Source: Streptomyces hygroscopicus subsp. hygroscopicus
GTDB taxonomy: Bacteria > Actinomycetota > Actinomycetes > Streptomycetales > Streptomycetaceae
Reading direction: 5' to 3'
Assembly: GCF_030269125.1 (NCBI RefSeq)
Contig: NZ_BSSM01000013.1
Span: forward strand, 62,001-126,000
Length of the DNA stretch: 64,000 nucleotides
Under the pieces are notes generated by a model. The model saw only the letters and a program-made list of their open reading frames with translations. It searched no databases and was not told where the DNA came from. Below, one piece after another: positions 1-7,586 of this stretch (position 1 is the stretch's first letter; every line of letters starts with the position of its first letter). A program made the position numbers and the translations under genes.

Positions 1-382
1 CCGCGTGCCGCAGCAGGGTGCTCTTGCCGACGCCGGGCGCGCCCCACAGCTGGACCGGACCGCCGTCGCGGACGGCGGTCGCGAGTCGTGCCAGGTCGCC
101 GTCCCGGCCGAGCGGGGCCGCCTGCCGCCGGGGCAGCAGGGACACCCGGTCGCGGCGCACCGGCCGGGGCCGCTGTCCCTCCATGAGGAGGGTGACCGTC
201 GAGCCGTGCTGGGCGTCGATGACCACGTTGTGGTCACCGGCGACGACCGGGCCGCCCGCGTCGCCCGCGATGTCGATCCGCCGCGCGGACCCCTCGCCCG
301 CGGACCTCGCGCGTTCCGGCGTTTCGCGTTCCGGCCGTGCCCCGCCGGCCCCCGTGGGCCCGTTCGCGTCCGTGTTCGCCAT
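1..382 (-). CDS. NLR-like P-loop NTPase, N-terminal part (cut by window edge)
   Basis: Only the first 127 codons are in the window; the gene continues past position 1. The start is the ATG at 382-380. The protein begins with a disordered Ala/Gly/Glu-rich stretch. Residues about 43-66 are a hydrophobic/Gln-Gly segment with core AQHGSTV (Q58, G60). A Walker A motif GAPGVGKST follows at residues 114-122. A short N-terminal motif followed by a P-loop is the architecture of STAND/NLR-type ATPases (NACHT or NB-ARC), which oligomerise on sensing a ligand. The Q-x-G segment resembles C-terminal motifs of the proteins encoded at 1388-2215 and 2227-2670, so I infer they signal together. The sensor repeats that would confirm an NLR lie outside the window; another P-loop ATPase is possible. 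Confidence 0.7.
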   Translation of the reverse strand, partial: MANTDANGPTGAGGARPERETPERARSAGEGSARRIDIAGDAGGPVVAGDHNVVIDAQHGSTVTLLMEGQRPRPVRRDRVSLLPRRQAAPLGRDGDLARLATAVRDGGPVQLWGAPGVGKSTLLRHA

Positions 383-553
383 GACAACCCCCGATGTGCC
401 GTGCACCGTGCCGGCGGCGCCGGAACCCTGTCGCGCCGGCGCCCTGTCGCCACGCTAGCCACCGGCGGGCGCCGGGCTGCCGTCAAAGTACGGGTTTCCC
501 CGATGATTCCGAGCGGCTTCGGAATGCCCGACACCACCTCTGCACAAGCGAGT

Positions 554-1285
554 TCAGGATTCCGGGTAGGCGATCTCGGCGAGCAGCGCGAGGTTCTCGA
601 CGCGCACGGTGCGGTAGCCGGTGGTGACGGCGCCCGAACGGCGCAGCCGCCGCAGCGCCTTGTGGACGCTGGGCTCAGCCGCGCCCGCGAGGGTGGCCAG
701 TTCGGTCTGGGTGATCGGCCAGTGGATCACCGCGCCGGCGCCCGCGCGCTCCCCATATGTCATCGCCAGGTGGTGCAGCACCCGGGCCAGCCGGGTGCCG
801 ACGTCGCAGCCGGTGAAGTTGATCCGGTGGGCGTTGGCGAGGCGCAGCTTGGCCACGATGGCGCGGTTCACGGCGTCCGCGATCCGCGCGTCCCGGCGCA
901 GGCAGTCCAGGAAGGCCGCCCGGGTCATCATGCGGGCGCCGACGGGTCCGCAGGTGGTGACCGTGGCCGAGCGGGGCTTGCCGTCGACGGCGGCCAGTTC
1001 GCCCACCAGGTCGCCGCCCATGCGCACGGCGAGCAGCGCGTCGCGCCCGTCCTGGGTGCGTCCGGTGGCCTTCACCACGCCGTCGAGCAGGACGAGCACG
1101 AAGTCGGTGCGGTCCGCCTCCCGCATCAGGATCCGGTCCGCGTCGTAGCGCACCCGCGTCCCCAGCGCCAGCAGCCGGGCGCGCGCGTCCGCGCCGAGGC
1201 CGCCGAGCAGGCTGGGCGCCGGCCAGTCCCACTCCTCGCGCGGCCGCCGTCCGGCGCGCGCGACGGACCGTGTGCCGTCCACCAT
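554..1285 (-). CDS. Crp/Fnr-family transcriptional regulator
   Basis: 243 residues, ATG start at 1285. The N-terminal half is a cyclic-nucleotide-binding beta-barrel. It keeps a phosphate-binding cassette (GELAAVDGKPRSATV) with the Glu and Arg that contact the cyclic phosphate and ribose in Crp-type proteins. The C-terminal third is a Crp-type winged helix (TQTELATLAGAAEPSVHKALRRL). It therefore probably binds a cNMP and DNA. It is divergent from the cyclase-homology gene that starts 102 bp away, so the shared intergenic region could hold its operator. A cyclase-like gene beside a potential cNMP sensor suggests a local circuit. Other Crp/Fnr proteins sense different ligands, so the ligand is inferred. 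Confidence 0.85.
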   Translation of the reverse strand: MVDGTRSVARAGRRPREEWDWPAPSLLGGLGADARARLLALGTRVRYDADRILMREADRTDFVLVLLDGVVKATGRTQDGRDALLAVRMGGDLVGELAAVDGKPRSATVTTCGPVGARMMTRAAFLDCLRRDARIADAVNRAIVAKLRLANAHRINFTGCDVGTRLARVLHHLAMTYGERAGAGAVIHWPITQTELATLAGAAEPSVHKALRRLRRSGAVTTGYRTVRVENLALLAEIAYPES

Positions 1286-1387
1286 GGCCCCAGTATCCCC
1301 GCCCGACCCCGTATTCCTACGAGTTGTGCGCACCCGGTTGCGGGAAGACTGGAGTACGTCCCCTCCCGCCGAGCCGAAGCAGGTCCC

Positions 1388-2215
1388 ATGAACGCCGAGT
1401 TGGAGTACCGGGCCGTGCTGGCCGTGGACGTCGAACGGTCCGCCGGGCGCGGGGACCGGGCGCTGTTCGAGATCCGGGCGCGGCTCACGGAGATGGTCGA
1501 GGAGGCGTTCGCCGCGAGCGGTGTCGACTGGGCCGCGTGTCTGCGCCACGACCTGGGCGACGGGCTGCGCGTGACGGCCCCGGCGGGCACCCGCAAGGCG
1601 GCGCTCGTCCATCCGCTGGTGCCCGAACTCGCGCTGCGGCTGCGGACGTACAACCGCGGGGCCTCGCCGCTGACCCGGATCCGGGTGCGGATCGCCCTGC
1701 ACGCGGGCGACGTCCGGGTGTCGCCGGACGGGGACGTCGCCGGGAGCCCGCTGGAGGTCCTCGCCCGCCTGCTGGACGCGCCGCCCGCGCGGGCCGCGCT
1801 GGCCGGGGCGCCGGAGACGGTGCCCGCCTCGCTGCTGCTGTCCGGGCACTTCTACGACGAGACGGTGCGGCACGGCCATCTCGGTCTGTTCCCCGAGGAC
1901 TTCCGCAAGGTCGGCTTCACGGTGAAGGAGCACACCGCGGACGCCTGGCTCCAGCTGCCCGGCTGGCGGCTGCCTCCGCAACCGGCGCGACCCGCGGGGC
2001 CGGGAGGCGTCCGGGAGGCCCCCGCCGGCCCGATGTCCGATGCCGGGTCGGGCCCCGAGGCCGACCCGGAGACCGACCCGGAGGCAGGTTCGAAGGCCGG
2101 TTCGAAGGCCGGTTCGAAGATGGTCAACAAGGCATCCGGCCACGGTGTCGTCTACGCCACCCAGCACGGCACCCAGCACATCCGGATCGAGAACCGGATC
2201 GAGAAGAAGCAGTGA
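1388..2215 (+). CDS. Class III nucleotide-cyclase-homology protein with C-terminal RHIM-like motif
   Basis: 275 residues, ATG at 1388. Residues 1-190 look like a class III cyclase homology domain. LAVDVERS sits where the first metal Asp occurs (FxDIxG in classical cyclases), DLGDGLRV matches the second Asp site, and RIRVRIALHAGDV matches the RIGIHxG strand. Both candidate metal aspartates are present, so catalysis is possible; I could not place the base-selecting residues. A low-complexity linker made of 12-bp tandem units follows. The tail reads GVVYATQHGTQHIRI (Q259, G261) and resembles the motif in the upstream NTPase and the downstream small protein. The next gene starts 11 bp after the stop, so the two are probably co-transcribed. 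I infer an effector recruited by motif templating. Confidence 0.7.
   Translation: MNAELEYRAVLAVDVERSAGRGDRALFEIRARLTEMVEEAFAASGVDWAACLRHDLGDGLRVTAPAGTRKAALVHPLVPELALRLRTYNRGASPLTRIRVRIALHAGDVRVSPDGDVAGSPLEVLARLLDAPPARAALAGAPETVPASLLLSGHFYDETVRHGHLGLFPEDFRKVGFTVKEHTADAWLQLPGWRLPPQPARPAGPGGVREAPAGPMSDAGSGPEADPETDPEAGSKAGSKAGSKMVNKASGHGVVYATQHGTQHIRIENRIEKKQ
2057..2122 (+). repeat. 12-bp in-frame tandem repeat (linker)
   Basis: Two units of the form GAGGCCGACCCG / GAGACCGACCCG are followed by three units GGTTCGAAGGCC, GGTTCGAAGGCC and GGTTCGAAGATG. They encode an acidic EADP/ETDP run and then a basic GSKA run. They form the spacer between the cyclase-homology domain and the C-terminal motif, and are likely to vary in copy number between strains. 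Confidence 0.9.
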
Positions 2216-2226
2216 GGAAGGCCGCC

Positions 2227-2670
2227 ATGAACGACGAACTGACCGTGCTCGCCGAGGCCGGGGCCGCCGCCGTGGTCACCGCGATGGCCACCGACCTGTG
2301 GCAGGAGACCCGCAGCGCCGTCGTCGCCCTGTTCCGCCCGGACCGCCGCCGCCGGGCCGCCCTGGAGACCCAGCTCGACGGCAACGCGACGCTCGTACGG
2401 GAGGCGGCGGACCCGGACGCCGTACGCCAGGCGCTGTTCGCCTACTGGACCCTGGAGCTGACCTCACTGCTGCACCGCGACCCGGCGGTCCGCACCGCGC
2501 TGGAACGGCTCGCGGCCGCCGTGGGACCGGGCCTCGGGGGCGGGGCGCCGGGGCGGGAGCTGCGGCAGACGAACACGGCACGGGACTCCGGGACCGTGTT
2601 CGCCGTACAGCAGGGGAACCAGAACGCCTACGGCGCGAAGGCGGGCCCGGCGGAGCAGTCGCAGCGCTAG
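2227..2670 (+). CDS. Small helical BELL-like protein with C-terminal RHIM-like motif
   Basis: 147 residues, ATG at 2227 with AGGAAGG just upstream, overlapping the previous stop. Residues 1-105 are predicted helical and begin with a hydrophobic segment (GAAAVVTAMATDLWQ), followed by a charged region, with no enzymatic motif. The C-terminus carries GTVFAVQQGNQNAYG (Q128, G130), a Gln/Asn/Gly-rich motif like those in the neighbouring NTPase and cyclase-homology proteins. This layout matches reported bacterial BELL-domain proteins, which lie next to NLRs and carry an amyloid signalling sequence at the C-terminus; they are proposed cell-death executors analogous to fungal HeLo-like proteins. Family assignment is by pattern only. 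The 3' end overlaps the convergent hydrolase gene by 3 bp. Confidence 0.65.
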   Translation: MNDELTVLAEAGAAAVVTAMATDLWQETRSAVVALFRPDRRRRAALETQLDGNATLVREAADPDAVRQALFAYWTLELTSLLHRDPAVRTALERLAAAVGPGLGGGAPGRELRQTNTARDSGTVFAVQQGNQNAYGAKAGPAEQSQR

Positions 2671-3794
2671 TCGCCGCAGTACTCGGCCTCCAGCACCGCG
2701 TCCGTCCCGCCCGCCCAGTCCCCGTTGAAGTTCGCGGCCAGCGTGTGGCGGCCGTCGGGTGTCGCCGCCGCGACCGAGGTGGAGCCCTGGATGTCACCGG
2801 TGTGCGTCCAGACGTGGACGCCGCAGGACAGCCGCCGGTCCATGAGACCGAGGCCGTAGCGGACGTCCGGGTCCTCCTCGACCTCCACGGTGGTCTCCAT
2901 CTCGGCCAGCTGCCGTGCGGGCAGCAGCCGTCCGCCGAGCAGGGCGGCGTAGAAGCGGTCCATGTCGGCCGAGTCGGAGATCATCGCGCCCGAGGCGGCG
3001 GCGAGGGAGGGGTCGAGTTCCGTGACGTCGTACGGCGCTCCCGCCGGGTCGCCCAGTTTCGAGTAGGCCCGGCTGCTGGGCCGCGGAAGGGTGACCGCCG
3101 CCCCGGGCACGGACGTCGCCGTCAGACGCAGCGGATCGATGACCCGCCGGGTGATCTCGGTGGCGTACGAGTGTCCCGTCGCCCTCTCGATGACCAGCCC
3201 GGCGAGCACGTAGTTGGTGTTGGAGTAGCGCCAGGAGGTGCCCGGCGCGAAGTCGGGGGCGTGGCGCATGGCGAGGGCGACCAGCCGGCGCGGGGTGAGC
3301 CTGTCGTAGCGGTGTTCCCGGAAGCCGTCCTCGGTGAAGTACCGGGCTCGGAAGTCCTGGTCGGCGGTGTAGCTGTGGACACCGCTGGTGTGGCTGAGGA
3401 GCTGGCGCAGGGTGATGCGGCGGCCGTCGTTGCCGTGACCGTCGACCAGGCCCGGCAGCCAGGTGTCCACCGTGTCGTCCAGGGACAGCCTGCCCTCCGC
3501 CTCCAGCTGGAGCAGGACGGTGGCGACGAACGTCTTGGTCAGACTGCCGATGCGGTAGCGGTCGTCCGCCGACCGGGACCTGCCCGTGCGGAGGTCGCCG
3601 GCGCCTGCGGTGGCGGACCAGGTCCCGCGGCGATCACGGACGGTGACGGTCACCCCCGGAACGCCGGACCTCACCGCCGCGTCGACGGCACCGAGGGTCG
3701 CGGCGTGGGCGGGGGCGGCCGGGGTCGTGAACGCGGTCGCGAGGGCCGTCGCGAGGAGCAGGGTGGCGCCCGTCAGGACGGTGCGAGCCGGCAT
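2667..3794 (-). CDS. Secreted serine hydrolase (beta-lactamase / D-Ala-D-Ala carboxypeptidase class C family)
   Basis: 375 residues, ATG at 3794 preceded by a strong GGGGGAAG site. An N-terminal Sec signal peptide (TVLTGATLLLATALATAF, cleavage near APAHAA) predicts export. The catalytic SxxK is SLTK (in YRIGSLTKTFVA), the YxN motif is YSN (in SWRYSNTNY), and a C-terminal HTGDIQG replaces the KTG/HxG triad. These define the serpin-like beta-lactamase/DD-peptidase superfamily; the substrate may be peptidoglycan peptides or an ester. The C-terminal AEYCGD contains a Cys that may pair with the one in SCGVHVW. It is monocistronic by appearance, with the next upstream gene 47 bp away on the same strand. 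Confidence 0.9.
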   Translation of the reverse strand: MPARTVLTGATLLLATALATAFTTPAAPAHAATLGAVDAAVRSGVPGVTVTVRDRRGTWSATAGAGDLRTGRSRSADDRYRIGSLTKTFVATVLLQLEAEGRLSLDDTVDTWLPGLVDGHGNDGRRITLRQLLSHTSGVHSYTADQDFRARYFTEDGFREHRYDRLTPRRLVALAMRHAPDFAPGTSWRYSNTNYVLAGLVIERATGHSYATEITRRVIDPLRLTATSVPGAAVTLPRPSSRAYSKLGDPAGAPYDVTELDPSLAAASGAMISDSADMDRFYAALLGGRLLPARQLAEMETTVEVEEDPDVRYGLGLMDRRLSCGVHVWTHTGDIQGSTSVAAATPDGRHTLAANFNGDWAGGTDAVLEAEYCGD

Positions 3795-3841
3795 GTCTTC
3801 CCCCAGCCTGTGTGGTGCGGTGGCCGGAGGAAGATACCCGG

Positions 3842-5596
3842 TCAGCCCTTCGGGAGCACGAGTTCGGTGTTGCGGTCGGCCGAGGTGCCCGCCAGGTTCG
3901 TCTTCGCGCCGGGAGCGTTGAAGGCCAACTCCCGGTAGAGGGAGGCCAGTCCGGTCTGGGAGAGGTCGGTGAAGTCGGTGCGGGCCGGGGCGGCGGACTC
4001 GATCAGCGTGGTGAACAGGGAGATCGTGCCGTCCTTGTTGTCGACCAGCTCGATGATGCGCGCGAGGTGCGGGTGGTCGATGTGGGAGGCGGTGGAGATC
4101 TCCCAGAAGGGGTGGCCCGCGCCGCTCTTGTGCGGGGTGATCTCGTTCTCGTGCTTGTGCCCGTTGACCCAGGCCAGCACGTTGGCGTGCCGGGACAGCA
4201 GGGCGACCAGCTCGGCGCCGGTGTGCCGCATCTCGCCGGGCCGGGCCGGGTCGGGGCGGGTGTTGGTCATCGAGTCGCTGGTGTGGTGGCTGAAGACGAC
4301 GGCGTAGGAGTCCTTGTTGTCCCGCAACGTCCGGTCCAGCCACCTCAGTTGGGCGGTGCCGACGGAGCCCTGGTAGTGGCCGCCCGCGTCGGTGGTGTCG
4401 AGGCTGACGCCGATGACGTCCTCGGAGATCCGGAAGGCGTAGTACTGGGTGCCCGCGTCGAGGTTCGCCGAGGAGTAGCCGTGCCCCGCCGGGCCGTGGC
4501 CCTGGTAGGCGGGGTCCAGGTGGGCCTTGAGGTACTCGGCCTGGGTGTACAGGGCACGCGACTCGTCCGGCGTCACCGAGCGGGTGCCGCTCGCATGGGC
4601 CTTGAGGAACTCCCGGTAGCCGACGCCCTTGGGGTCCTCGCCGCTCCAGATGGAGTCCTGGAGCTTCCCGGCGTCGGCGGCGCTCACGCTGAACAGCTTC
4701 CTGCCGCCGACCGCGGCCTCGGCGAGGTAGGGGTCGCCGTGGGCGCCGTACAGGCCGCGCGGGAGGGCGTCGTGGTTGCCGACCGTGGAGTACCAGGGCA
4801 GGTTGAGCCCGGGGCTGCGCACCTCCCGGACGGCGGCGGCGAGGAAGCCCTCCAGGTGCGGGAAGCCGAGCGCCTTGTCGCCGTCGCCCGCGGCGGACTC
4901 GGGCTGCCAGTACAGCGACAGCCCGCTGTTCTGCACGCCCTCGTAGTGCCTCGGATCACCGGTGTTGGGGGTGATCCGGCCGCCGCTCATCACCTTCATG
5001 AACCACTCCAGCTCGCAGCGGGCGTTGTTGTCGGTGTTGTCGCCGGTGGTCATGACGAAGTGCAGCGGGGCGCCGGTGACGGGCGCGCCGCGCAGCGCGT
5101 TCACCCGTTCCACCAGCGAGACGGCGCCGGGCACGGTGAGCGCCTCGTGCGGGCGCCAGACGTCCTGGTGGGCGGCGCGCAGGTACTCCAGGCGCAGCGG
5201 GTGCTGCACGTCCTGGAGGTGCAGGTCGGTGAACTGCACGAACGCCGCGAGGGGTGCCCGGCGCCGGTCCCGGCCCACCTTGGGGCCGGCCAGCTCGGTG
5301 CGTACCACGCGCTGCCAGCCGGGGCCGTCGGCCAGGCGCCGGTAACCGGAGCCGTGCGGGGTGGAGACGGTGGCCAGGGTGGTGCCCGTGCGGTAGGGGG
5401 CGAGCGGGGTGGCGGCGGCCGGCCCCGACTGGGCGGCCGGCGTCTGGTCGGTGGCGGCGCTGGTGGCGGCTTCGCTGTCGGTGGGGCGCAGGGCGTAGCC
5501 CACGCCCGCGCAGAGCGAGAGCGCTCCGGCGGCGGCGAGGACGGTACGGCGGTCGACCCCCGCGGTGGCGGCGGCGACAGAGCGTAGGCGCGACAT
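3842..5596 (-). CDS. Tat-exported metallophosphoesterase (TIGR03767-like)
   Basis: 584 residues. The ATG at 5596 is chosen because GGGGAG lies 8 nt upstream; a longer in-frame start would bury the signal peptide. The N-terminus has a twin-arginine signal (DRRTVLAAAGALSL), consistent with folding and metal loading before export. Calcineurin-like motifs occur in order: TDLHLQD, TTGDNTDNN, STVGNHD, VFSHHTSD and WVNGHKHEN, together forming a two-metal site. The protein is longer than typical phosphoesterases, and I recall the TIGR03767 actinobacterial family with this layout. The natural substrate is unknown. Its promoter would lie in the 210-bp gap before the anti-sigma-like gene. Confidence 0.9.
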   Translation of the reverse strand: MSRLRSVAAATAGVDRRTVLAAAGALSLCAGVGYALRPTDSEAATSAATDQTPAAQSGPAAATPLAPYRTGTTLATVSTPHGSGYRRLADGPGWQRVVRTELAGPKVGRDRRRAPLAAFVQFTDLHLQDVQHPLRLEYLRAAHQDVWRPHEALTVPGAVSLVERVNALRGAPVTGAPLHFVMTTGDNTDNNARCELEWFMKVMSGGRITPNTGDPRHYEGVQNSGLSLYWQPESAAGDGDKALGFPHLEGFLAAAVREVRSPGLNLPWYSTVGNHDALPRGLYGAHGDPYLAEAAVGGRKLFSVSAADAGKLQDSIWSGEDPKGVGYREFLKAHASGTRSVTPDESRALYTQAEYLKAHLDPAYQGHGPAGHGYSSANLDAGTQYYAFRISEDVIGVSLDTTDAGGHYQGSVGTAQLRWLDRTLRDNKDSYAVVFSHHTSDSMTNTRPDPARPGEMRHTGAELVALLSRHANVLAWVNGHKHENEITPHKSGAGHPFWEISTASHIDHPHLARIIELVDNKDGTISLFTTLIESAAPARTDFTDLSQTGLASLYRELAFNAPGAKTNLAGTSADRNTELVLPKG

Positions 5597-5806
5597 GATG
5601 CGATCTCCCCGAGTGCGAACGCGTCGGCAGTGGCCGCGGGCCGTCACGGACGCGAACGCCCCGCTTCCCTAGGACCCTTGGCAACGGGGATGGCATGTAT
5701 GCGAACGCCACGGCAACACGCGGCGCCGATCACCCGTACGTGGACCTCCGGTACTGGCGCGGTCATGGACTCGTCCGCGTGTCGCCGGAGGACGGTCGCC
5801 TTCTGT

Positions 5807-6712
5807 TCAACTACCGGGGTAGGGAGCCGCCCCGGCCCCCGGACAGGCCGTCCGCCCGGACCCGGGCCGGACCGCCTCGATCCGGGCGCGCTCGGCGGCC
5901 ACGGCGGCGTCGCCGACGGTCCACCGGGTCGCGTCCCGGCCGCCGCGGCCGATCTCCACCAGCACGTGCTGGCCCGGACGCGGATCCGGTCGCGCGTCCC
6001 CGCCGAGCAGGAAGCCGACCCGCGTCGGCCCGTGGGCGGGCCGGTACGACCGCTCGACGGCCACCGTGACCCGGCTCCGGGAGCCCTGCGGCGCGACCTC
6101 CACCACGGTCCCCTCCACGATCACCTCGGCACAGGCCGGCGCCTCCCGGGGACCGGTCGGCCGCCCCGCCTTGCCCCCGGGTGCGGCCCCGTCCGACGAG
6201 ACGCCACCGCCGCCCGGGTGGGCGCCGAGCCAGCCGATCCCGGCGAGCAGGCCGAGGACGGCGGCCGCGGCGAGAGAGGCCGAGACGACGCGGAAGGGGC
6301 GGCGCACCCGGTTCCCGACCGGACGCGCGGTGCGGACGGGGCGTGCGGGCACCGGAGGGTCCAGCTCCGCCGCCAGTCTCCCCAGCCCCGCCCTCAGCAC
6401 CGCGACGTCGGCCTCCGCCGCGCGGTGCTCGGCCAGGAACGCCGGGTCCCGGCGGGCCTCCTCCGGCACCGGTTCCCCCGTGATCGCGGCCATCAGCGCG
6501 TCCAGGCCGCCGTACGGGTGCTCTCCGCGCTCCTCCTGCTCCTCGTGCTCATCGTGCTCCTCGCTGACCCCGTGTTCCTCGTGCTCCTCGCTGACCCCGT
6601 GCTCCTCGTACTCCTCGCTGTCCCCGTGCTCCTCGTGCTCCTCCTGGTCCTCGCGGTCCCCGTACCGGCCGTGCTCCCCGTGCCGGCCGTGCTCCCCGTT
6701 CCCGGCGGTCAT
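5807..6712 (-). CDS. Predicted membrane anti-sigma factor with His/Glu-rich N-terminus
   Basis: 301 residues, ATG at 6712, one base after the sigma factor stop, so translation is probably coupled. Residues about 5-60 are an unusual His/Glu run built from near-repeats such as EEHEEHGVS. A cytoplasmic segment GLDALMAAITGEPVPEEAR follows, typical of partners of Streptomyces sigma factors. A single membrane helix (AAAAVLGLLAGIGWLGA) and an extracytoplasmic beta-rich domain come next. No HxxxCxxC zinc anti-sigma motif is present. From position and topology it probably sequesters the upstream sigma factor. The His-rich run could bind divalent metal; that is inference. Confidence 0.65.
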   Translation of the reverse strand: MTAGNGEHGRHGEHGRYGDREDQEEHEEHGDSEEYEEHGVSEEHEEHGVSEEHDEHEEQEERGEHPYGGLDALMAAITGEPVPEEARRDPAFLAEHRAAEADVAVLRAGLGRLAAELDPPVPARPVRTARPVGNRVRRPFRVVSASLAAAAVLGLLAGIGWLGAHPGGGGVSSDGAAPGGKAGRPTGPREAPACAEVIVEGTVVEVAPQGSRSRVTVAVERSYRPAHGPTRVGFLLGGDARPDPRPGQHVLVEIGRGGRDATRWTVGDAAVAAERARIEAVRPGSGRTACPGAGAAPYPGS

Positions 6713-6713
6713 G

Positions 6714-7307
6714 TCACACCACCCCGTCCTCGTGCAGCCGGGCGCGCAGGGCGCGGACCGCCGTGTGCAGCCTGCTCTTGACCGTGCCCTCGGGGATGCC
6801 CAGGGCCTCGGCGATGTCCCGTACGGGCAGATCGGCGTAGAAGCGCAGCACGAGCACCTGGCGCTGCGCGGCCGGGAGTTCCTCCAGACCCCGGGCCATG
6901 GCGAGGGACAGCACGCTGGACTCCTCGCCAAGGGCGCACGCCGGAGCGCGCAGCGCGGCCAGCCGCTCCCCCAGCCGTTCCTGGCGCCGCCGGGCCCGGT
7001 GCCAGTCCATCGCGAGCCGGGAGGCGACCACCGCGGCCCACGCCGACACGTCCCGCGGCGCCTCCTGTCCGCTCGCCGTCCGCTCCAGCAGGCGCAGCCG
7101 CACCTGCTGCACCCCGTCCGCCAGGTCCGACTGCGGCACCCCGCCGAGTGCGAGCACCGCCCGGACCCGCCGCTCCTGGGCGGCGTCCAGCGGATCGTCG
7201 CCGGTGCCGCCGTGCGCGTGCGCCGCCCGGCCGCCGTCCGCGCCGTGCGCGCCGTCCGACGTACGCGCCGTACCGCCGCCGTCCCGGCGCGCCCCTCCCC
7301 AGAGCAC
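6714..7307 (-). CDS. ECF (sigma-70 family) RNA polymerase sigma factor
   Basis: About 197 residues if the GTG at 7307 is used. It follows a run of Gs that could serve as a ribosome site, but the start is uncertain because the frame is open upstream. The region-2-like segment (SAWAAVVASRLAMDWHRARRR) is followed by a clear region 4: LPAAQRQVLVLRFYADLP and a helix-turn-helix IAEALGIPEGTVKSRLHTAV. It would direct RNA polymerase to a dedicated regulon and is co-transcribed with the membrane protein that starts one base after its stop. The gene is divergent from asd across a 279-bp gap. Confidence 0.85.
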   Translation of the reverse strand: MLWGGARRDGGGTARTSDGAHGADGGRAAHAHGGTGDDPLDAAQERRVRAVLALGGVPQSDLADGVQQVRLRLLERTASGQEAPRDVSAWAAVVASRLAMDWHRARRRQERLGERLAALRAPACALGEESSVLSLAMARGLEELPAAQRQVLVLRFYADLPVRDIAEALGIPEGTVKSRLHTAVRALRARLHEDGVV

Positions 7308-7586
7308 GAGCCACCCCCTTCCCCGTCCGCCCCTACGACGCGGCGCCGGGCGGAAACGTTCACGCCGTCTGCGGGGGCGGGCGGAGGCGTACGTCACACC
7401 GTCGTATGACCGTGAACCGCACGGGCAGGGGAACGCCGCGGAACCGGAACCGTCCGCGCGGTCGACCGTGTCCCACTCCTCGGGCACATGTCGCAAAGAA
7501 TTGGACAGGTGGACCGGGGTCGGCCGCATCATGGAAACGCCCCGGTCATCCCGGGACGGGGCAGGAATCGGACAGAGGGAGTCGTC

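Noticed and set aside
5695..6069. Plus-strand frame starting MYANATATRGADHPY with a G-rich sequence upstream
   Set aside because: After about 40 codons it only mirrors the anti-sigma gene on the other strand; the first part is too short to support alone.
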